From Zygaena filipendulae (lineage: Eukaryota > Arthropoda > Insecta > Lepidoptera > Zygaenidae): a DNA stretch of 64,000 nucleotides. The stretch is from the NCBI GenBank assembly GCA_907165275.2, contig OU015652.1, positions 511,001 through 575,000 on the forward strand, given 5' to 3'. Position numbers and translations under genes: made by a program. The notes below the pieces were generated by a model. It worked only from the letters and a program-made list of their open reading frames with translations, was not told the origin of the DNA and did no database searches. This document shows, piece after piece, positions 53,301 to 62,797 of this stretch; positions within the stretch are counted from its first letter, which is position 1; each line of letters opens with the position of its first letter.

Positions 53301-56300
53301 AATTTTAAGTAGGTACCTATCTAATTTTATCTTAAACTTTTTTCTCTTATTATTATTACTAGCTGTGCCCCCCGGTAATTTCCCGCAGGGATTCCGGGAT
53401 AAAAAGTACCCTATGAAGCTCAGGATCACTGTAGCTTCCTGTGAAAGAATTTTCAAAATCGGTTCAGTAGATCCAGAGATTACCTCCTAAAACGTCACAA
53501 ACTCACAAACTTTTGCTCTTTATAATATTAGTGTAAATTATTATCATACGACTTAGGTACATTACTGGACAAAAATCTTGTATGTATAGTAAGTTAGTGG
53601 AGCGGACTGCTAACGCAGGTAGTGCGAGATCGATCCCCGCAACAGGGTGAATTATGATAAACATAGTGTTTAGCAGTATACATCTGATATAATATGTATT
53701 TACAATAAAAGGGAATATGCGTAATATTATAGTTGTCTGGTACAAATAAGTACAAGCTCTAATTAATTTGGGACCACCTCTAATTTGTCCAAGCATTATC
53801 ATAATTTTCTTACCTATTTCTGCACGACTATACGTGGAAGTACTAAAATCTAACTGACCTCTACCTTGTTTTATTCACTTTTTGCACGATATAGTGCTAT
53901 AGACAGACTCGGCGAAAATACAATAGTTTAGGCTATAATGGTTAAGCGGCATTCTCTTGTCAGTACGTTTTTGAAATTGGATAAAAAATTTAAAATATAA
54001 AATCAAGACTAATAAAAATAACTGTAATTTTATAAATTTCGTAAATTATATGCCAACAAACAAAAAAATTAAGGTTAATTTATAATGGCATCCAGCCGAT
54101 CCTCTGTACCTACCTCAATAGAAGGCAGTTATTTCGATATTAACAACTTTTCGATTAGTTTAGATAAAAAAAATCGAAAATTCAAATAATAATTAAAAAA
54201 AATAATATATATTTTGGTACATTACTTAGGTATTATTAATAAATTTAACCTTTATTATCAAAAAAATTGTCTAAATAAAATCTAAAATAAATAGATAAAT
54301 CTACCTACACATCTAGACAAAAATCCATATCGGAAAACCACAAATGATTCTGTTCAGTATGCGAACATTGTAATGTGTGTCGAATCACATTTCAAATATA
54401 ATAATATGTACTAATTAAGTAACTATGCAACTTACAATATTCGTCTATCGACATCGCAACAATATGTGTCTACGTTGGAGCGTCCGCGAAGCGAGTGCAA
54501 GTGTTTACAACAACATATATCTACACTCATTAGTCTATTATATCTATTATATAACGCCAGTTATAGTTTTATTGTCTAAATATACCTGACAACATGAAGT
54601 TGTTGCGAGATGATTTCACGCAAACAGGGCCACGGCCCGCGGCCCACGATCGGAGGCGACTGCCGCGCGTCGACGGGCGCCCGTCGTCGACGAGAGTGAA
54701 ACGGCCACTTGTTATACAGGCACCTACGCCAGCAACAGCTGAGTCCGGCCGCGAGGAGACCACTAAACTAACCACACCACCGCTGTTACGAAACGTACAC
54801 CAACTCCGACGAGGGAGCCACACCACACCACACCACACTTCACCACACCACTCGACAACAAACAACTGTATACGTACGTTAGTCACGGCGCGACGTCGAG
54901 TACTCTACACAAATAAAGAACATAATATCGTCAAGATAATAATACCGACGACACTTTATCAGTGGCATACCTCGCATACCGCAGCAGGCCGAACTTGTTG
55001 TATAGAGTATCTCATTTATTTATAACCATTGGAGGAAACAACATTACTAATTTCGTCATATTTAGACTGCAAGCTTTTAAAGTATAGCTTGACTCAGAGT
55101 GCGAGCGAGACGACTTGTTTTTATTATAAATTCATGCACTGACACCATCCTGTAATGACGCTTAATTATTAATTAACTACGGACGCAATAACTAGGTTCT
55201 GTCAATGTACCTAATCATTAATAATTTATTTTTACTATCATAATAATTATTAAATTAAAAAATAATGATGTCTCCTAATTTACTTTCGTTAATTAGAAGA
55301 TATTTATTTGAATGGACAAAGAGGTCGGGCGAGGAAAATGCGAATGTGTGACGTGATACACGGTAGAGGAGGTCCTAATGAGGCAAGGCACAAGATGATA
55401 GGAACCGACAGGCATGTATGCGAGGTATTTATATATGTATAGGTGAGGCAAAGAAAGTTTTCTAGGATCACAGTTCAAAGAAATGGTTTAATCTATGACT
55501 TTCTGTGAGACGGGCTTATGGGTAAGTTAAAGTAAATAATATCAATGTTAATTGTGTAAAAAAGATGTCATGCACGTCCCGTAGGTACTTTCTACTTATT
55601 GTATTGAACCAATAATAACAACGCATTATATTTATTAAAAGACTAGCTGTGCCCCGCGGTTTCACCCGCGTGAGTTTCGGAATTCCCGCAAGAACTTATT
55701 CAAATTAGTCCAAATTAGTCTAATTTACTCTTTATAGCTGTTCCCCGTGGTCTCACCCGCGTTAATCTCAGAGATTCCGCGCGAATTCCGGAATGAAAAG
55801 TAGCCTAAGTTACTCCTTATAACATCAGCTATCTACCAGTGAAAGCCCCGTTAAAATCGGTCCAGGTGTTTCAGAGATTACCCGGAACAAACAGACAGAC
55901 AGACCGACAGAGAGAAATTTAAAAAAAATAATTATTTTTTGATTAAGTCCCGTATATACTTTAGTATTTAGTGAAAAGCTGTTATTTTGAAATTACAAAC
56001 AAACACTTCAATTTCATTTATATGTCCAGATGGCGTATATTGCAAAAGCACGTTCAAGATGTCATAATCCTACTTCCTACTAATATTTTAAACGTGAAAG
56101 TGTGGATGTTTGGATGCTTGTTACTCGGCTGAACGGATTTGGATGAAATTTGGCATGCAAATTGTCAGGGGTACTTTTTATCCGGAATTCCCGCGGGAAC
56201 TCCGAAATTACCGCGGGTGAAACCGCGGGGCACAGCTAGTAACCAATAATCCTCACAAAAACTTAAAGACAAAATAGAAAACATCTCATCATTCATCATA

Positions 56301-58830
56301 TACCATTTTGTAAAGCCCTGTATCTCGTATGTACCATAAGTACAATGACATTAGTCCCGAAACACAATGAAATTAGATTGGATTTTTAATACATTAATGT
56401 GTATTTTTAGTACGATTACAAGTGTAAAATCAGTAACATAAAAAAAATGTGTAATATCGATTTTAAGGCAAATCAAGGTGCTGTTGCCTAACATGTAGTT
56501 GCGTAGGTATTACATTTCGCTTTAACTTTCTTTTTTTTTAACTGGAGCTTTTGAAGCAATATAAACACTATCAAAACCTACATAAACAATTTTCCTGCCG
56601 CTGCCCAACGAACTACAGTTAAAACGGTTAAAACAATACTCAGGCAATTTGTCGATCACGGACAAAGACTGCACTAGTTTTATCGGGATTAAAAATGACG
56701 TGAATATTGACCGCTTTCGTCATTTCGCATTTGCATTATAAACTATAGTCTCAATAAGTTTTTTCTCTTAAATAGGGATGTGGACTACTTTTGAAAATCA
56801 AAATTCTAATTAGTCCGTCAGTTAGAAAATAAAAAAACAATAGACACGTATTTTTTGCTTTTTCAAATAAATTAAAATATACAGAGATAAAGCGCATTAA
56901 AGTTTAGGGTGAGGGGGTCGTGACGTCAGTAACTGCTAAAACCGCCATACAAACTGTCAGAATAGTGACGTCACGCGAAATTTCAACTCAATATATCGCC
57001 GTTATTTTTTGATTACGTAAAAAAAGAAAAAATACGTGTCCAATATTTTTTACTAAAAAATAAAAAATAGTCAACATGCCCATTATCATCAAAATCGCAT
57101 ATTTAAATTAATTATATACCTTACAAATATTTTTAAACTTTTCGATTTTGGTTTTCTTCGTAGTAAGTTCCAAAAGATTCAGATGAATACTAGTTAAAAA
57201 GCGGTTACTCTCTGGCCTCCCACGATTTCAGCCTCTGTATAATATTATGGTCTAGTTCGAGTAATGTACATATACAACTGTAATGGACTAATGGATGACG
57301 TAAGGATTCTTTTACTTTTTCTTCAGTCTGCATCCACCCACTGCCAAGCCTTTTTAAAGTTTTCATCTCGTCTTCATTCCCCAAATCCCCTTGCCTTCGC
57401 ATCCAAGTCCACCCAGCAATGGGCGCGATATCGTGTGCCCATCATTTGGGCTGTCTTTCGAAATCAGCAACACTTAAGACTTAAGAATTTAAGAATAAGA
57501 GTGAGAAATATGATGAGAGAGAGACAGAGAGAGAGAGTGAAATATAAGAATGAGACTGTGTGCCGGACGAGCGGGCGGAGGCGCACATGGACGAGATTGG
57601 TAGTATGCCTTTAACCGCTAAAATGAATTATTTTGCTCCAGTGACATATTATTATCTCTAAACTTGGGTCAAAAAATAGGTAAGAGATGTTCATCCAAAG
57701 GCAACAGAACACCAATGCAATGTGACCATTCGAACGCGCGACCACTACTCGAATATAGAACTTATTTTTTTCCAAGTGATTGATGCTCCGACGCTGTGGT
57801 CCAGTTTTTTGCGACGACAGTGGAAGTATAATATATGTACTGCATCCGTACTTCTTTACATACTATAAAGCAAAGTCGCTTCCCGTCGTCTGTACGCTTA
57901 GACCTTTTAAACTATGTACGCAATTCAAAAATAATTCAGAAATTATCGCGGATGAAAGCTAGTAATTTTTTTTTTAAATGTCATAGGGAGCAAGCGGGCA
58001 GGTGGCACTATGACCAACAACATTCCTTGCCCATAACGAGCGTCCTAAAAACACAATTCCGACCGCTCCAGATGACAAAATATTAGAAATTAATATTCTG
58101 TATACCATAACACACGTTGTAAATGTATTTTTTTAAAGTGAAACTTCTTTGATCGCGAAGGAAAAACAGTTTTTGCGGCGTCTTATCTTAACGCGGCGTG
58201 TTACGGTCATAGTGAATAAGGGCCCTGATGGTAAGTGACTACCGCCGCCCATGGGAATTTGCAACACTAGAAGGCATGCAGGTGCGTTGCCGACCTGGAA
58301 TGGGACCTGGCTTTTAAGTGAGGCTGCCGGAACACACCATCAGGTGCTTGGCGACAGATATTTTATTGAAAGTGGTAGCTAACCAACCAGCCGGGCATTG
58401 GGGAGTGCCTTAACACCATGCTATGGTTTTCAAACAATGTTTTCCTTCACCGATGGAATATACGAATAGCCCTTTAATAAACTTAAATAACGATCAAACA
58501 TGTAAACTTAATTAAAAACATAAGTTCTAGGCACTGTAAGGAACATACACTGTTGTCTTTTTTCTATTTTTTTTCTACATAAATAAACACGCCTAGGTAC
58601 TCACAATTGGGCGGCGTCAGCGGTATCCCGTTCTCCTCGGCCCAGCCGACGGGGTGGATGTAGGGCGAGCTGGGCTCCACCCAGTAGTCGTACATCTCGT
58701 CCCAGCTGTCGAAGTTGATCAGGATGCGGTGGTCGACCATGTCGGCGACGCTCGCCACGCACACCAGCTCGTTCTTGCGGTCCTCCGCCTCCAGCTTCAT
58801 GCCGATGCGGAACCCGTTCGGCTTCATCAC
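41382..58830 (-). CDS. l(3)mbt: l(3)mbt (L3MBTL-type) chromatin reader, 3' eight exons (5' end outside window)
   Basis: Exons in transcript order: 58830-58605, 51624-51485, 50348-50177, 49288-49096, 48251-48183, 48089-48029, 47580-47326, 41573-41382. Phases fit, giving 435 residues. The first holds the second half of MBT repeat 2 (GFRIGMKLEAEDRKN, FDSWDEMYDYW, IHPVGW). Exons 2-3 form MBT repeat 3 (WENYLSETG, VGMKLEVVDRR, VSFDGWPSELSYWLDDDSPD). MBT repeats bind mono- and dimethyl-lysine; the Asp and aromatic cage residues (SFDGW, YW, DSPDIHP) are visible. Exon 4 has a C2HC finger (CGVRGC ... HAAATAC). Exon 6 has an AT-hook (RGRPPK). The last two exons encode a SAM domain starting DPSDWSQKNVASLI and ending LGPAVKVYAAV. 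Order MBT-finger-SAM is that of L(3)mbt, not Scm or Sfmbt. MBT1 must lie beyond 64 kb or upstream of the DIRS insertion. Confidence 0.93.
41671..41831 (-). repeat. 161-bp repeat copy A (inverted partner at 46828), with ATG and splice donor
   Basis: Read on the minus strand it runs from CTATGAGTGACAGATGACAC to CGCTGTGTGTTTT and contains ATGTCG directly followed by GTAAGT (ATG at 41748). It is identical by eye to 46828-46988 on the plus strand. It sits 98 bases upstream of the SAM exon of l(3)mbt. Confidence 0.85.
41832..43700. other. l(3)mbt intron 7, left part: nothing recognised
   Basis: AT-rich, with an open frame at 41936-42208 on the plus strand that has no domain. AACTTAAATCGAGGATCGGATCC-like local palindromes near 42220-42260. 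No transposon ends identified. Confidence 0.4.
43735..44030 (+). repeat. Three imperfect tandem units of about 110-130 bp with GGCCTCGGAGGCC palindromes
   Basis: Each unit has TGCCGGAAGGG(C/T)GCATAT-like, TTGCCCCAGGCCTCGGAGGCC-like, an AAAAGTG-GGG block, and a final GTGGAC-TT. Palindromes are at about 43758, 43859 and 43974. A 20-A run interrupts the third boundary (43920-43940). Confidence 0.75.
44360..44372 (+). repeat. Homopolymer G run
   Basis: About twelve consecutive G bases after GAGA, in l(3)mbt intron 7; no function assigned. Confidence 0.7.
44478..44508. repeat. AAAT microsatellite
   Basis: Seven or so AAAT units behind TAAATATATAAA. Confidence 0.8.
44510..46680. other. l(3)mbt intron 7, right part: no gene seen
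   Basis: Strongly AT-rich; 45475-45600 is nearly pure A/T. No domain-bearing open frame. Confidence 0.4.
46696..47035 (+). repeat. Compound inverted repeat with copy B of the 161-bp segment
   Basis: Order on the plus strand: a 40-base piece also found beside copy A (46696-46735); a 63-base arm (46732-46794); a unique 33-base spacer; the 161-bp segment (46828-46988) with ATGTCG-GTAAGT at 46911; and the inverted partner of the 63-base arm (46973-47035). It lies within l(3)mbt intron 7, 290 bases from exon 7. Confidence 0.85.
48252..49066. other. l(3)mbt intron 4, mostly minisatellite
   Basis: 48252-48790 holds a degraded CTAGT-family piece (48370-48470, AGAGGTTTTGAGAGATTGTG) and AT-rich filler; the rest is the minisatellite. 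No gene. Confidence 0.4.
48795..49082. repeat. Degenerate minisatellite, about 18-20-bp unit, plus a short GT run
   Basis: Units such as GTGCGGGTACTGGGTAAGT and GTGCAGGTACCGGGTAGGT repeat about fifteen times and end in a GTGTGTGTGTGTGG run. The array begins within 10 bases of the splice donor of the l(3)mbt finger exon (donor 49095-49090). Confidence 0.85.
49843..50120 (+). mobile_element. tRNA-derived SINE in l(3)mbt intron 3
   Basis: Box A-like TTGGCGCAGTAGGTCAT and box B GGTTCGATTCC at 49904-49914; body and TAGATCTGTGTGTTGTGAAG tail as in the SINE at 26925. Same family, slightly different head. It ends 50 bases from l(3)mbt exon 3. Confidence 0.75.
50376..51250. repeat. CTAGT-family cluster in l(3)mbt intron 2
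   Basis: Fragments at 50376-50490, 50905-50965 (reverse, starting ACTAGCTGTCCCCCGCGG) and 51040-51250 (reverse). Between them (50540-50860) is an unidentified stretch bordered by ATTTTTTTCATTTGATAAC and TTTTTATTTGGTCTGAG. Confidence 0.5.
52273..52666. mobile_element. MITE B, uninterrupted copy
   Basis: Ends CATACGGCTGCCTTACGG and CCGTAGAGCAGTCGCATAG. The body shares TAAATTTTACAGGAG, CTAAGACTAAAGC and AAAAGTGGCAATAATACAAA with the copy at 39868. An inner block is duplicated (ACAGGAGCAAAAAACC). Confidence 0.7.
52995..53243 (+). mobile_element. CTAGT-ending repeat, longer subfamily
   Basis: Starts TCTATACACATAAAATGC, contains CAACGCACAGCCTAAACCGC and CCCCTTAAGGGGATG, and ends GCGGGTGAAACCGCGCGGGACAGCTAGT-like. 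Its head is also present alone at 26652-26740. Confidence 0.6.
53360..53540 (-). repeat. CTAGT-family fragment, reverse
   Basis: Begins ACTAGCTGTGCCCCCCGG and ends near TATAATATTAGTGTA, the reverse of the full-length layout. Confidence 0.5.
53595..53770 (+). repeat. Possible second SINE type
   Basis: GTGGAGCGGACTGCTAACGC and CGAGATCGATCCCCGCA look like a tRNA-type box A/box B pair, followed by GAATTATGATAAACATAG similar to the SINE body. Degraded. Confidence 0.4.
54594..54900. other. GC-rich island in the 6.9-kb l(3)mbt intron, unexplained
   Basis: A sharply GC-rich patch (54620-54760) in AT-rich intron, followed by a CACCACACCAC run (54815-54850). Open frames on both strands (plus 54594-55025, minus 54886-54569) without a recognisable domain. 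It could be an alternative first exon, an LTR piece or an unknown element. Confidence 0.35.
55642..55990 (-). repeat. Two CTAGT-family fragments, reverse
   Basis: Starts GACTAGCTGTGCCCCGCGG and again TAGCTGTTCCCCGTGG at 55737. The second contains the CAGACAGACAGACCGACAG run. Confidence 0.5.
56069..56240 (+). mobile_element. CTAGT-ending short repeat with perfect end hairpin
   Basis: Ends in CCGCGGGTGAAACCGCGG (a six-pair stem), then GGCACAGCTAGT. This is the clearest Helitron-like 3' end in the window. Confidence 0.6.
56771..57084. mobile_element. CRE-type MITE, copy 6 (reverse)
   Basis: Ends AATAGGGATGTGGACTA and TAGTCAACATGCCCATT. TGACGTCA at 56931-56938 and 56966-56973. Confidence 0.8.
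57090..58210. other. l(3)mbt intron stretch, no gene seen
   Basis: Short frames (57264-57614, 57780-57962) have no domain or splice partners; a GAGAGAGAC run lies at 57510-57540. Confidence 0.4.
58220..58450 (+). repeat. Dispersed lepidopteran retroposon fragment
   Basis: GATGGTAAGTGACTACCGCC, GCATGCAGGTGCGTTGCCG and CCGGGCATTGGGGAGTGCC form a block common in moth and butterfly introns, as recalled; family not verified. Confidence 0.45.
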
Positions 58831-58839
58831 CTGATGCCA

Positions 58840-58862
58840 CACACACACACACACAAACACAC
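58840..58862. repeat. CA microsatellite next to the MBT2 exon acceptor
   Basis: CACACACACACACA run that, on the gene strand, forms TG repeats directly before the CAG acceptor of the exon at 58830. Confidence 0.7.
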
Positions 58863-58972
58863 CCATTTAGTTCCATACAAAACGTAATTTAAAAAAATGA
58901 CGTGGTAAAAATCATCACAAATCTACACTAAGTAGAAGTCGGAATTTAGAACACTTTCTCCATAATTTTTTT

Positions 58973-59038
58973 ATTATACTTCATGCTTCGTCCTCGAGAT
59001 TGGTACCTAGGATAAAATAAGAGTATTCACACATGTAG
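58973..59038. repeat. DIRS left inverted terminal repeat
   Basis: Begins ATTATACTTCATGCTTCGTC and ends CACACATGTAG. Identical by eye, in reverse complement, to 63798-63863. Confidence 0.9.
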
Positions 59039-59274
59039 TAACGCATAGTTGCTACCACTCGATGCACTAAGTTGAGGGTAGAATGGTATTTACATATCTC
59101 CCTTTTTATTTTTTTTGAGGGTATTTTGGTTTTCTCGGCTCTGGCTCGGAAGTGGGGCCGGCCGGCTGTCATTCGCTTTTTAGTGCCCGACCACTCGAGT
59201 AGTTACGAAATTCGTAACGACAAGGGAAAAACAATAAATAAATAAAATACAGTGTTTCTTTTTTCTGCATAACA

Positions 59275-60896
59275 ATGCCAAAAAGAAAACGTGCTAAATC
59301 CCCGGATTTCGACTTAATTTACAAGAAAATAAAATTACTTGAAAAACAAGTACGTGAACAACGCAGTGTTAAACAACGACATCGGTCACGAATCATAGCA
59401 TCTTCTCCATCTTCATCGTCGAGGGACTCCTCACCTGCCTCTCGAAGTCCAGGAACACAAGGTACATACCTTCTATTCTATTCTATTCTATTCTATTCTA
59501 CATACTGATGATTATTATTATTTGTGATGTAAAAAGTAAAATTGCATTAAACGTATAGGGAAGCCTGCGAGGCTGTCTCGTCTCGTTTTTTAACATCGGT
59601 TTGCGTATTATTCTGTGGGAATTCTACCTTACCGATAACTCAAGTAACTCTTGAGTCCTTGCAATACCTACAAAACACATCACCCGGTTTGCGTTTAATT
59701 CTGTGTGAATTCTACCCTACCGTAACGAAAAGAGATATAAAGTCGGCTCGCGTCTTATTCTCTGGGGATATTACCCTGCCGCCTACGTTCTCTCTTACCA
59801 GTAATACGAGTCCTTTTCATAGGCATTATTACTAGATTCATTCGAATCAGTACAACTATAACGGAAGTACAAATACTTAAATATGTACTTACTCGTTCTA
59901 GGAGGACACAATATGTCGGCAAACGATGCCGTGATCATCGATAACGACCTCAGTGAGATCCTCCAAGCTAACGATTGCGACACACCGACCTCTCCAGTCA
60001 CCGCGCCGTCACCGCCGGTCGCCGCTGCCGCCCGCGCCGCCGACGTCGCCGCCGCCGCCGCCGCCCGCGAGCCGACACCAGCCGCGTCGCCCGATGAAGC
60101 GACCACCTCGTCAGCCCAGGTTGAGCTCCCTGATCACGTCGACGCTCTGGACAGCGCCACATTGGAGATTTTGGGTGACGATCCCACGGCCAAAATCGAA
60201 TACGGCCCTTCGGTTCGCAAAGAGATCGCTAGCCGATTGGAGCATTTTGCCGTCACCGGTATAAACAAAGAGCTGCGTATAGAACTGAGTAAGAAGTACT
60301 TGACACCTGACAACTGTGTTCGTACAGGAGCACCGATCCTTAACGATGAAATTCGCGCAGCTTTACCGGAAAATATTATCAAAAGAGATAAAATACTACA
60401 AACCAAACAAAAACAACTTGCAACAGTAATATCGTGTGTAGCTAGTACTATCACAGAGCAACTAAATCAAAAAGAAAAAAACCATGATCTGCTTCAAAAA
60501 TTGATGGACATGGGACGCCTTTTGTGCGATATACAACATTCGGAATCATTAACCAGACGAAACTTTTCTTTATACTCAGTTAAAAAAGAAATGAAGGACC
60601 ATTTGACTCACACTAACATAGACAAATATTTGTTCGGCGACAATCTTTCAGAATCTCTAAAGGCCGCAAAGGCAGTCAATAAATCAGGATCAGATTTGAA
60701 AATTCCAGCTAAGGTCCCCAAAAAGGGCCCACCTCAAGCAACAAAGGCGCAGTCATCAAAAAACTGGAAATACCCGGCGCCAGCTCGCCGGCAGCCGGGT
60801 CCACAGAGAAGTCGAGAGACGACTTCTCAGCGCGAGCCGCCCACGACCTCGTCGAAGAGGTCGCCGCCTCGGTCGAAGACGACCCGCCGCCGGTAG
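59275..60896 (+). CDS. DIRS element gag-like protein (two exons)
   Basis: Exon 59275-59461 opens MPKRKRAKSPDFD with a nuclear-localisation-like basic start and a coiled coil (KKIKLLEKQVREQR). Exon 59902-60896 continues in phase after a GT-AG intron of 440 bases whose donor is AAG/GTACAT and acceptor TTCTAG. Total about 393 residues. The second exon has an Ala/Pro-rich spacer, then a globular helical region (DALDSATLEILGDDP, EIASRLEHFAVTG, IRAALPENIIKRDK) typical of DIRS gag, and an Arg/Pro-rich tail. Without splicing the two parts are out of frame. The role is nucleic-acid packaging by analogy. Confidence 0.75.
59465..59505 (+). repeat. ATTCT pentanucleotide repeat inside the gag intron
   Basis: Six or so TTCTA units directly after the gag splice donor. 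Confidence 0.85.
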
Positions 60897-62797
60897 ACAC
60901 GGTAAGATACGCTGGTCAACTGTCTCTTTTTTATAAACAGTGGGCTCTTATCACAAAAGACCGGACAATCCTTAATTGGATAAAAGGATACCAAATACAA
61001 TTTTCGAAGCCGGTTGTTCAAAACCACGCACCAGAACCACCTACGTGCAGTAAATCTGAAAAAATACATTATGAGCTCGCCATACGCGACTTACTTAGTA
61101 TCGGTGCAATTTCTGAATGTAGACCACATAAAGAGCAATTTTTGTCAAGTATATTTTTGCGACCTAAACCTAATGGCAAGTTCCGATTCATATTAAACTT
61201 GAAAAATCTTAATAAATTTATAGAAACAGACCATTTTAAAATAGAAGATCTTCGCACTGCAATTAAATTAGTAACGAAAGACTGTTACATGAGTACAATG
61301 GACTTAAAAGACGCATATTTCTTATTAAAAATTCATGACGATTCGAAAAAATATTTAAGGTTTCGTTGGGCGGGAAAAATCTTTGAATTTAATGTCTTGC
61401 CATTCGGTTTAAATACCGCCCCATACGTTTTTACTAAAATTATGAAACCTGTAACCAAATTATTGCGACTTTGCGGCTACTTGTCGACAATATACCTTGA
61501 TGACCAATTTCTACTTGGTTACTCTTACAAAGAATGTGCAGGTAACATAAATACCACAAAAAAGTTGCTATTAGCACTCGGCTTCAAAATAAATTTCGAT
61601 AAAAGCGCACTGACCCCTGCCAAGACATGTAAGTTTCTAGGTTACATAATTAATTCTCATACTATGACTATTAGCTTGCCTACCGACAAACAAACTAATA
61701 TAACGAAAGAAATTCAAGAGTTTAAACGAATCAAACGCTGCAAGGTCAGGCGTTTGGCTCGCTTGCTGGGCTTGCTCATCTCGGCGTGCCCAGCCGTGGA
61801 ATATGGACTACTTTATACGAAACAACTAGAACGGTATAAATTCCTCAACCTCAAAGGTCATGACGACTATGAAACGTTGATGAACATCCCTAGTTCATTA
61901 TATCCAGACCTACAGTGGTGGCTGCAAGCACTGGAGAATCCATCACATAGAATTAGAGACGATTCCTACGCCATAGAAATCTACTCTGACGCCTCAACGA
62001 CGGGATGGGGCGGGGCCTGCGACGGGCAGACGGCCAGTGGCCAGTGGTCGCAGGACGAACGATGTCAGCACATTAACGTCCTAGAACTATTAGCGGCTTT
62101 CTTTGCCTTAAAAATTTTCGCTAAAGCTTACTCTAATTGCCAAATACTACTACGGATTGACAATTCGACTGCCATCGCATACATAAATCGGATGGGCGGA
62201 GTTCAGTATCCACACCTCACTAACATCAGTAGAAATATCTGGCAATGGTGTGAATCCAAAAAAGTATTTATATTTGCCTGCTACATTAAATCAGCCGACA
62301 ATCAAATTGCAGATGCGGAGTCTAGACGCATTCATCCGGATATCGAATGGGAGCTGTCAGACTTCGCATACAAAACCATCGTCAAAAGGTTCGGTGAACC
62401 TACGATCGACTTGTTTGCCAGTAGATTGAACAAAAAATGCAACACATACGTGTCTTGGCACAGGGACCCAGATGCATACATAGTTAACGCATTCACTATA
62501 AGTTGGTCAAATTATTTTTTCTATGCTTTTCCTCCATTTGCTATTATTTTAAAAACTCTTAGGAAAATAATACTGGACAAAGCCACGGGTGTCGTGGTTG
62601 TGCCTGCCTGGCCGACACAACCATGGTACCCTGTCTTTAGAAAATTACTAATATCAGACTGCGTAACCTTCACCCCCAATGACCATGCGTTAATCTCTCA
62701 TTCCAGTCACGGCAACATCCAACGCAACCTTACCCTGGTGGCAGGGATATTGTCAGGGCAGCACTGCTGCACCGAAAGGTTCCGCAATCATCTATAG
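60731..62797 (+). CDS. DIRS element reverse transcriptase / RNase H / methyltransferase-like polyprotein
   Basis: The frame is open from upstream of 60731, overlapping the end of gag in a different frame, to TAG at 62795-62797. The exact start is not decided. RT motifs in order: FLRPKPNGKFRFI, DLKDAYF, FGLNTAPYVFTK and the catalytic YLDDQ. RNase H follows: EIYSDAS, ELLAA, RIDNST and a final SADNQIADAESRR, keeping the four acidic residues. The C-terminal third has DLFASR, YVSWHRDPDA and YAFPPFAI, the region likened to a DNA N6-adenine methylase in DIRS elements. No frame break was seen in this copy. Expression from an overlapping frame is normal for DIRS elements. Confidence 0.85.
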   Translation, partial: TSSNKGAVIKKLEIPGASSPAAGSTEKSRDDFSARAAHDLVEEVAASVEDDPPPVDTVRYAGQLSLFYKQWALITKDRTILNWIKGYQIQFSKPVVQNHAPEPPTCSKSEKIHYELAIRDLLSIGAISECRPHKEQFLSSIFLRPKPNGKFRFILNLKNLNKFIETDHFKIEDLRTAIKLVTKDCYMSTMDLKDAYFLLKIHDDSKKYLRFRWAGKIFEFNVLPFGLNTAPYVFTKIMKPVTKLLRLCGYLSTIYLDDQFLLGYSYKECAGNINTTKKLLLALGFKINFDKSALTPAKTCKFLGYIINSHTMTISLPTDKQTNITKEIQEFKRIKRCKVRRLARLLGLLISACPAVEYGLLYTKQLERYKFLNLKGHDDYETLMNIPSSLYPDLQWWLQALENPSHRIRDDSYAIEIYSDASTTGWGGACDGQTASGQWSQDERCQHINVLELLAAFFALKIFAKAYSNCQILLRIDNSTAIAYINRMGGVQYPHLTNISRNIWQWCESKKVFIFACYIKSADNQIADAESRRIHPDIEWELSDFAYKTIVKRFGEPTIDLFASRLNKKCNTYVSWHRDPDAYIVNAFTISWSNYFFYAFPPFAIILKTLRKIILDKATGVVVVPAWPTQPWYPVFRKLLISDCVTFTPNDHALISHSSHGNIQRNLTLVAGILSGQHCCTERFRNHL

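Noticed and set aside
57264..57614. Plus-strand 116-codon frame
   Set aside because: No domain; includes a GAGA simple repeat and lies within l(3)mbt intron DNA.
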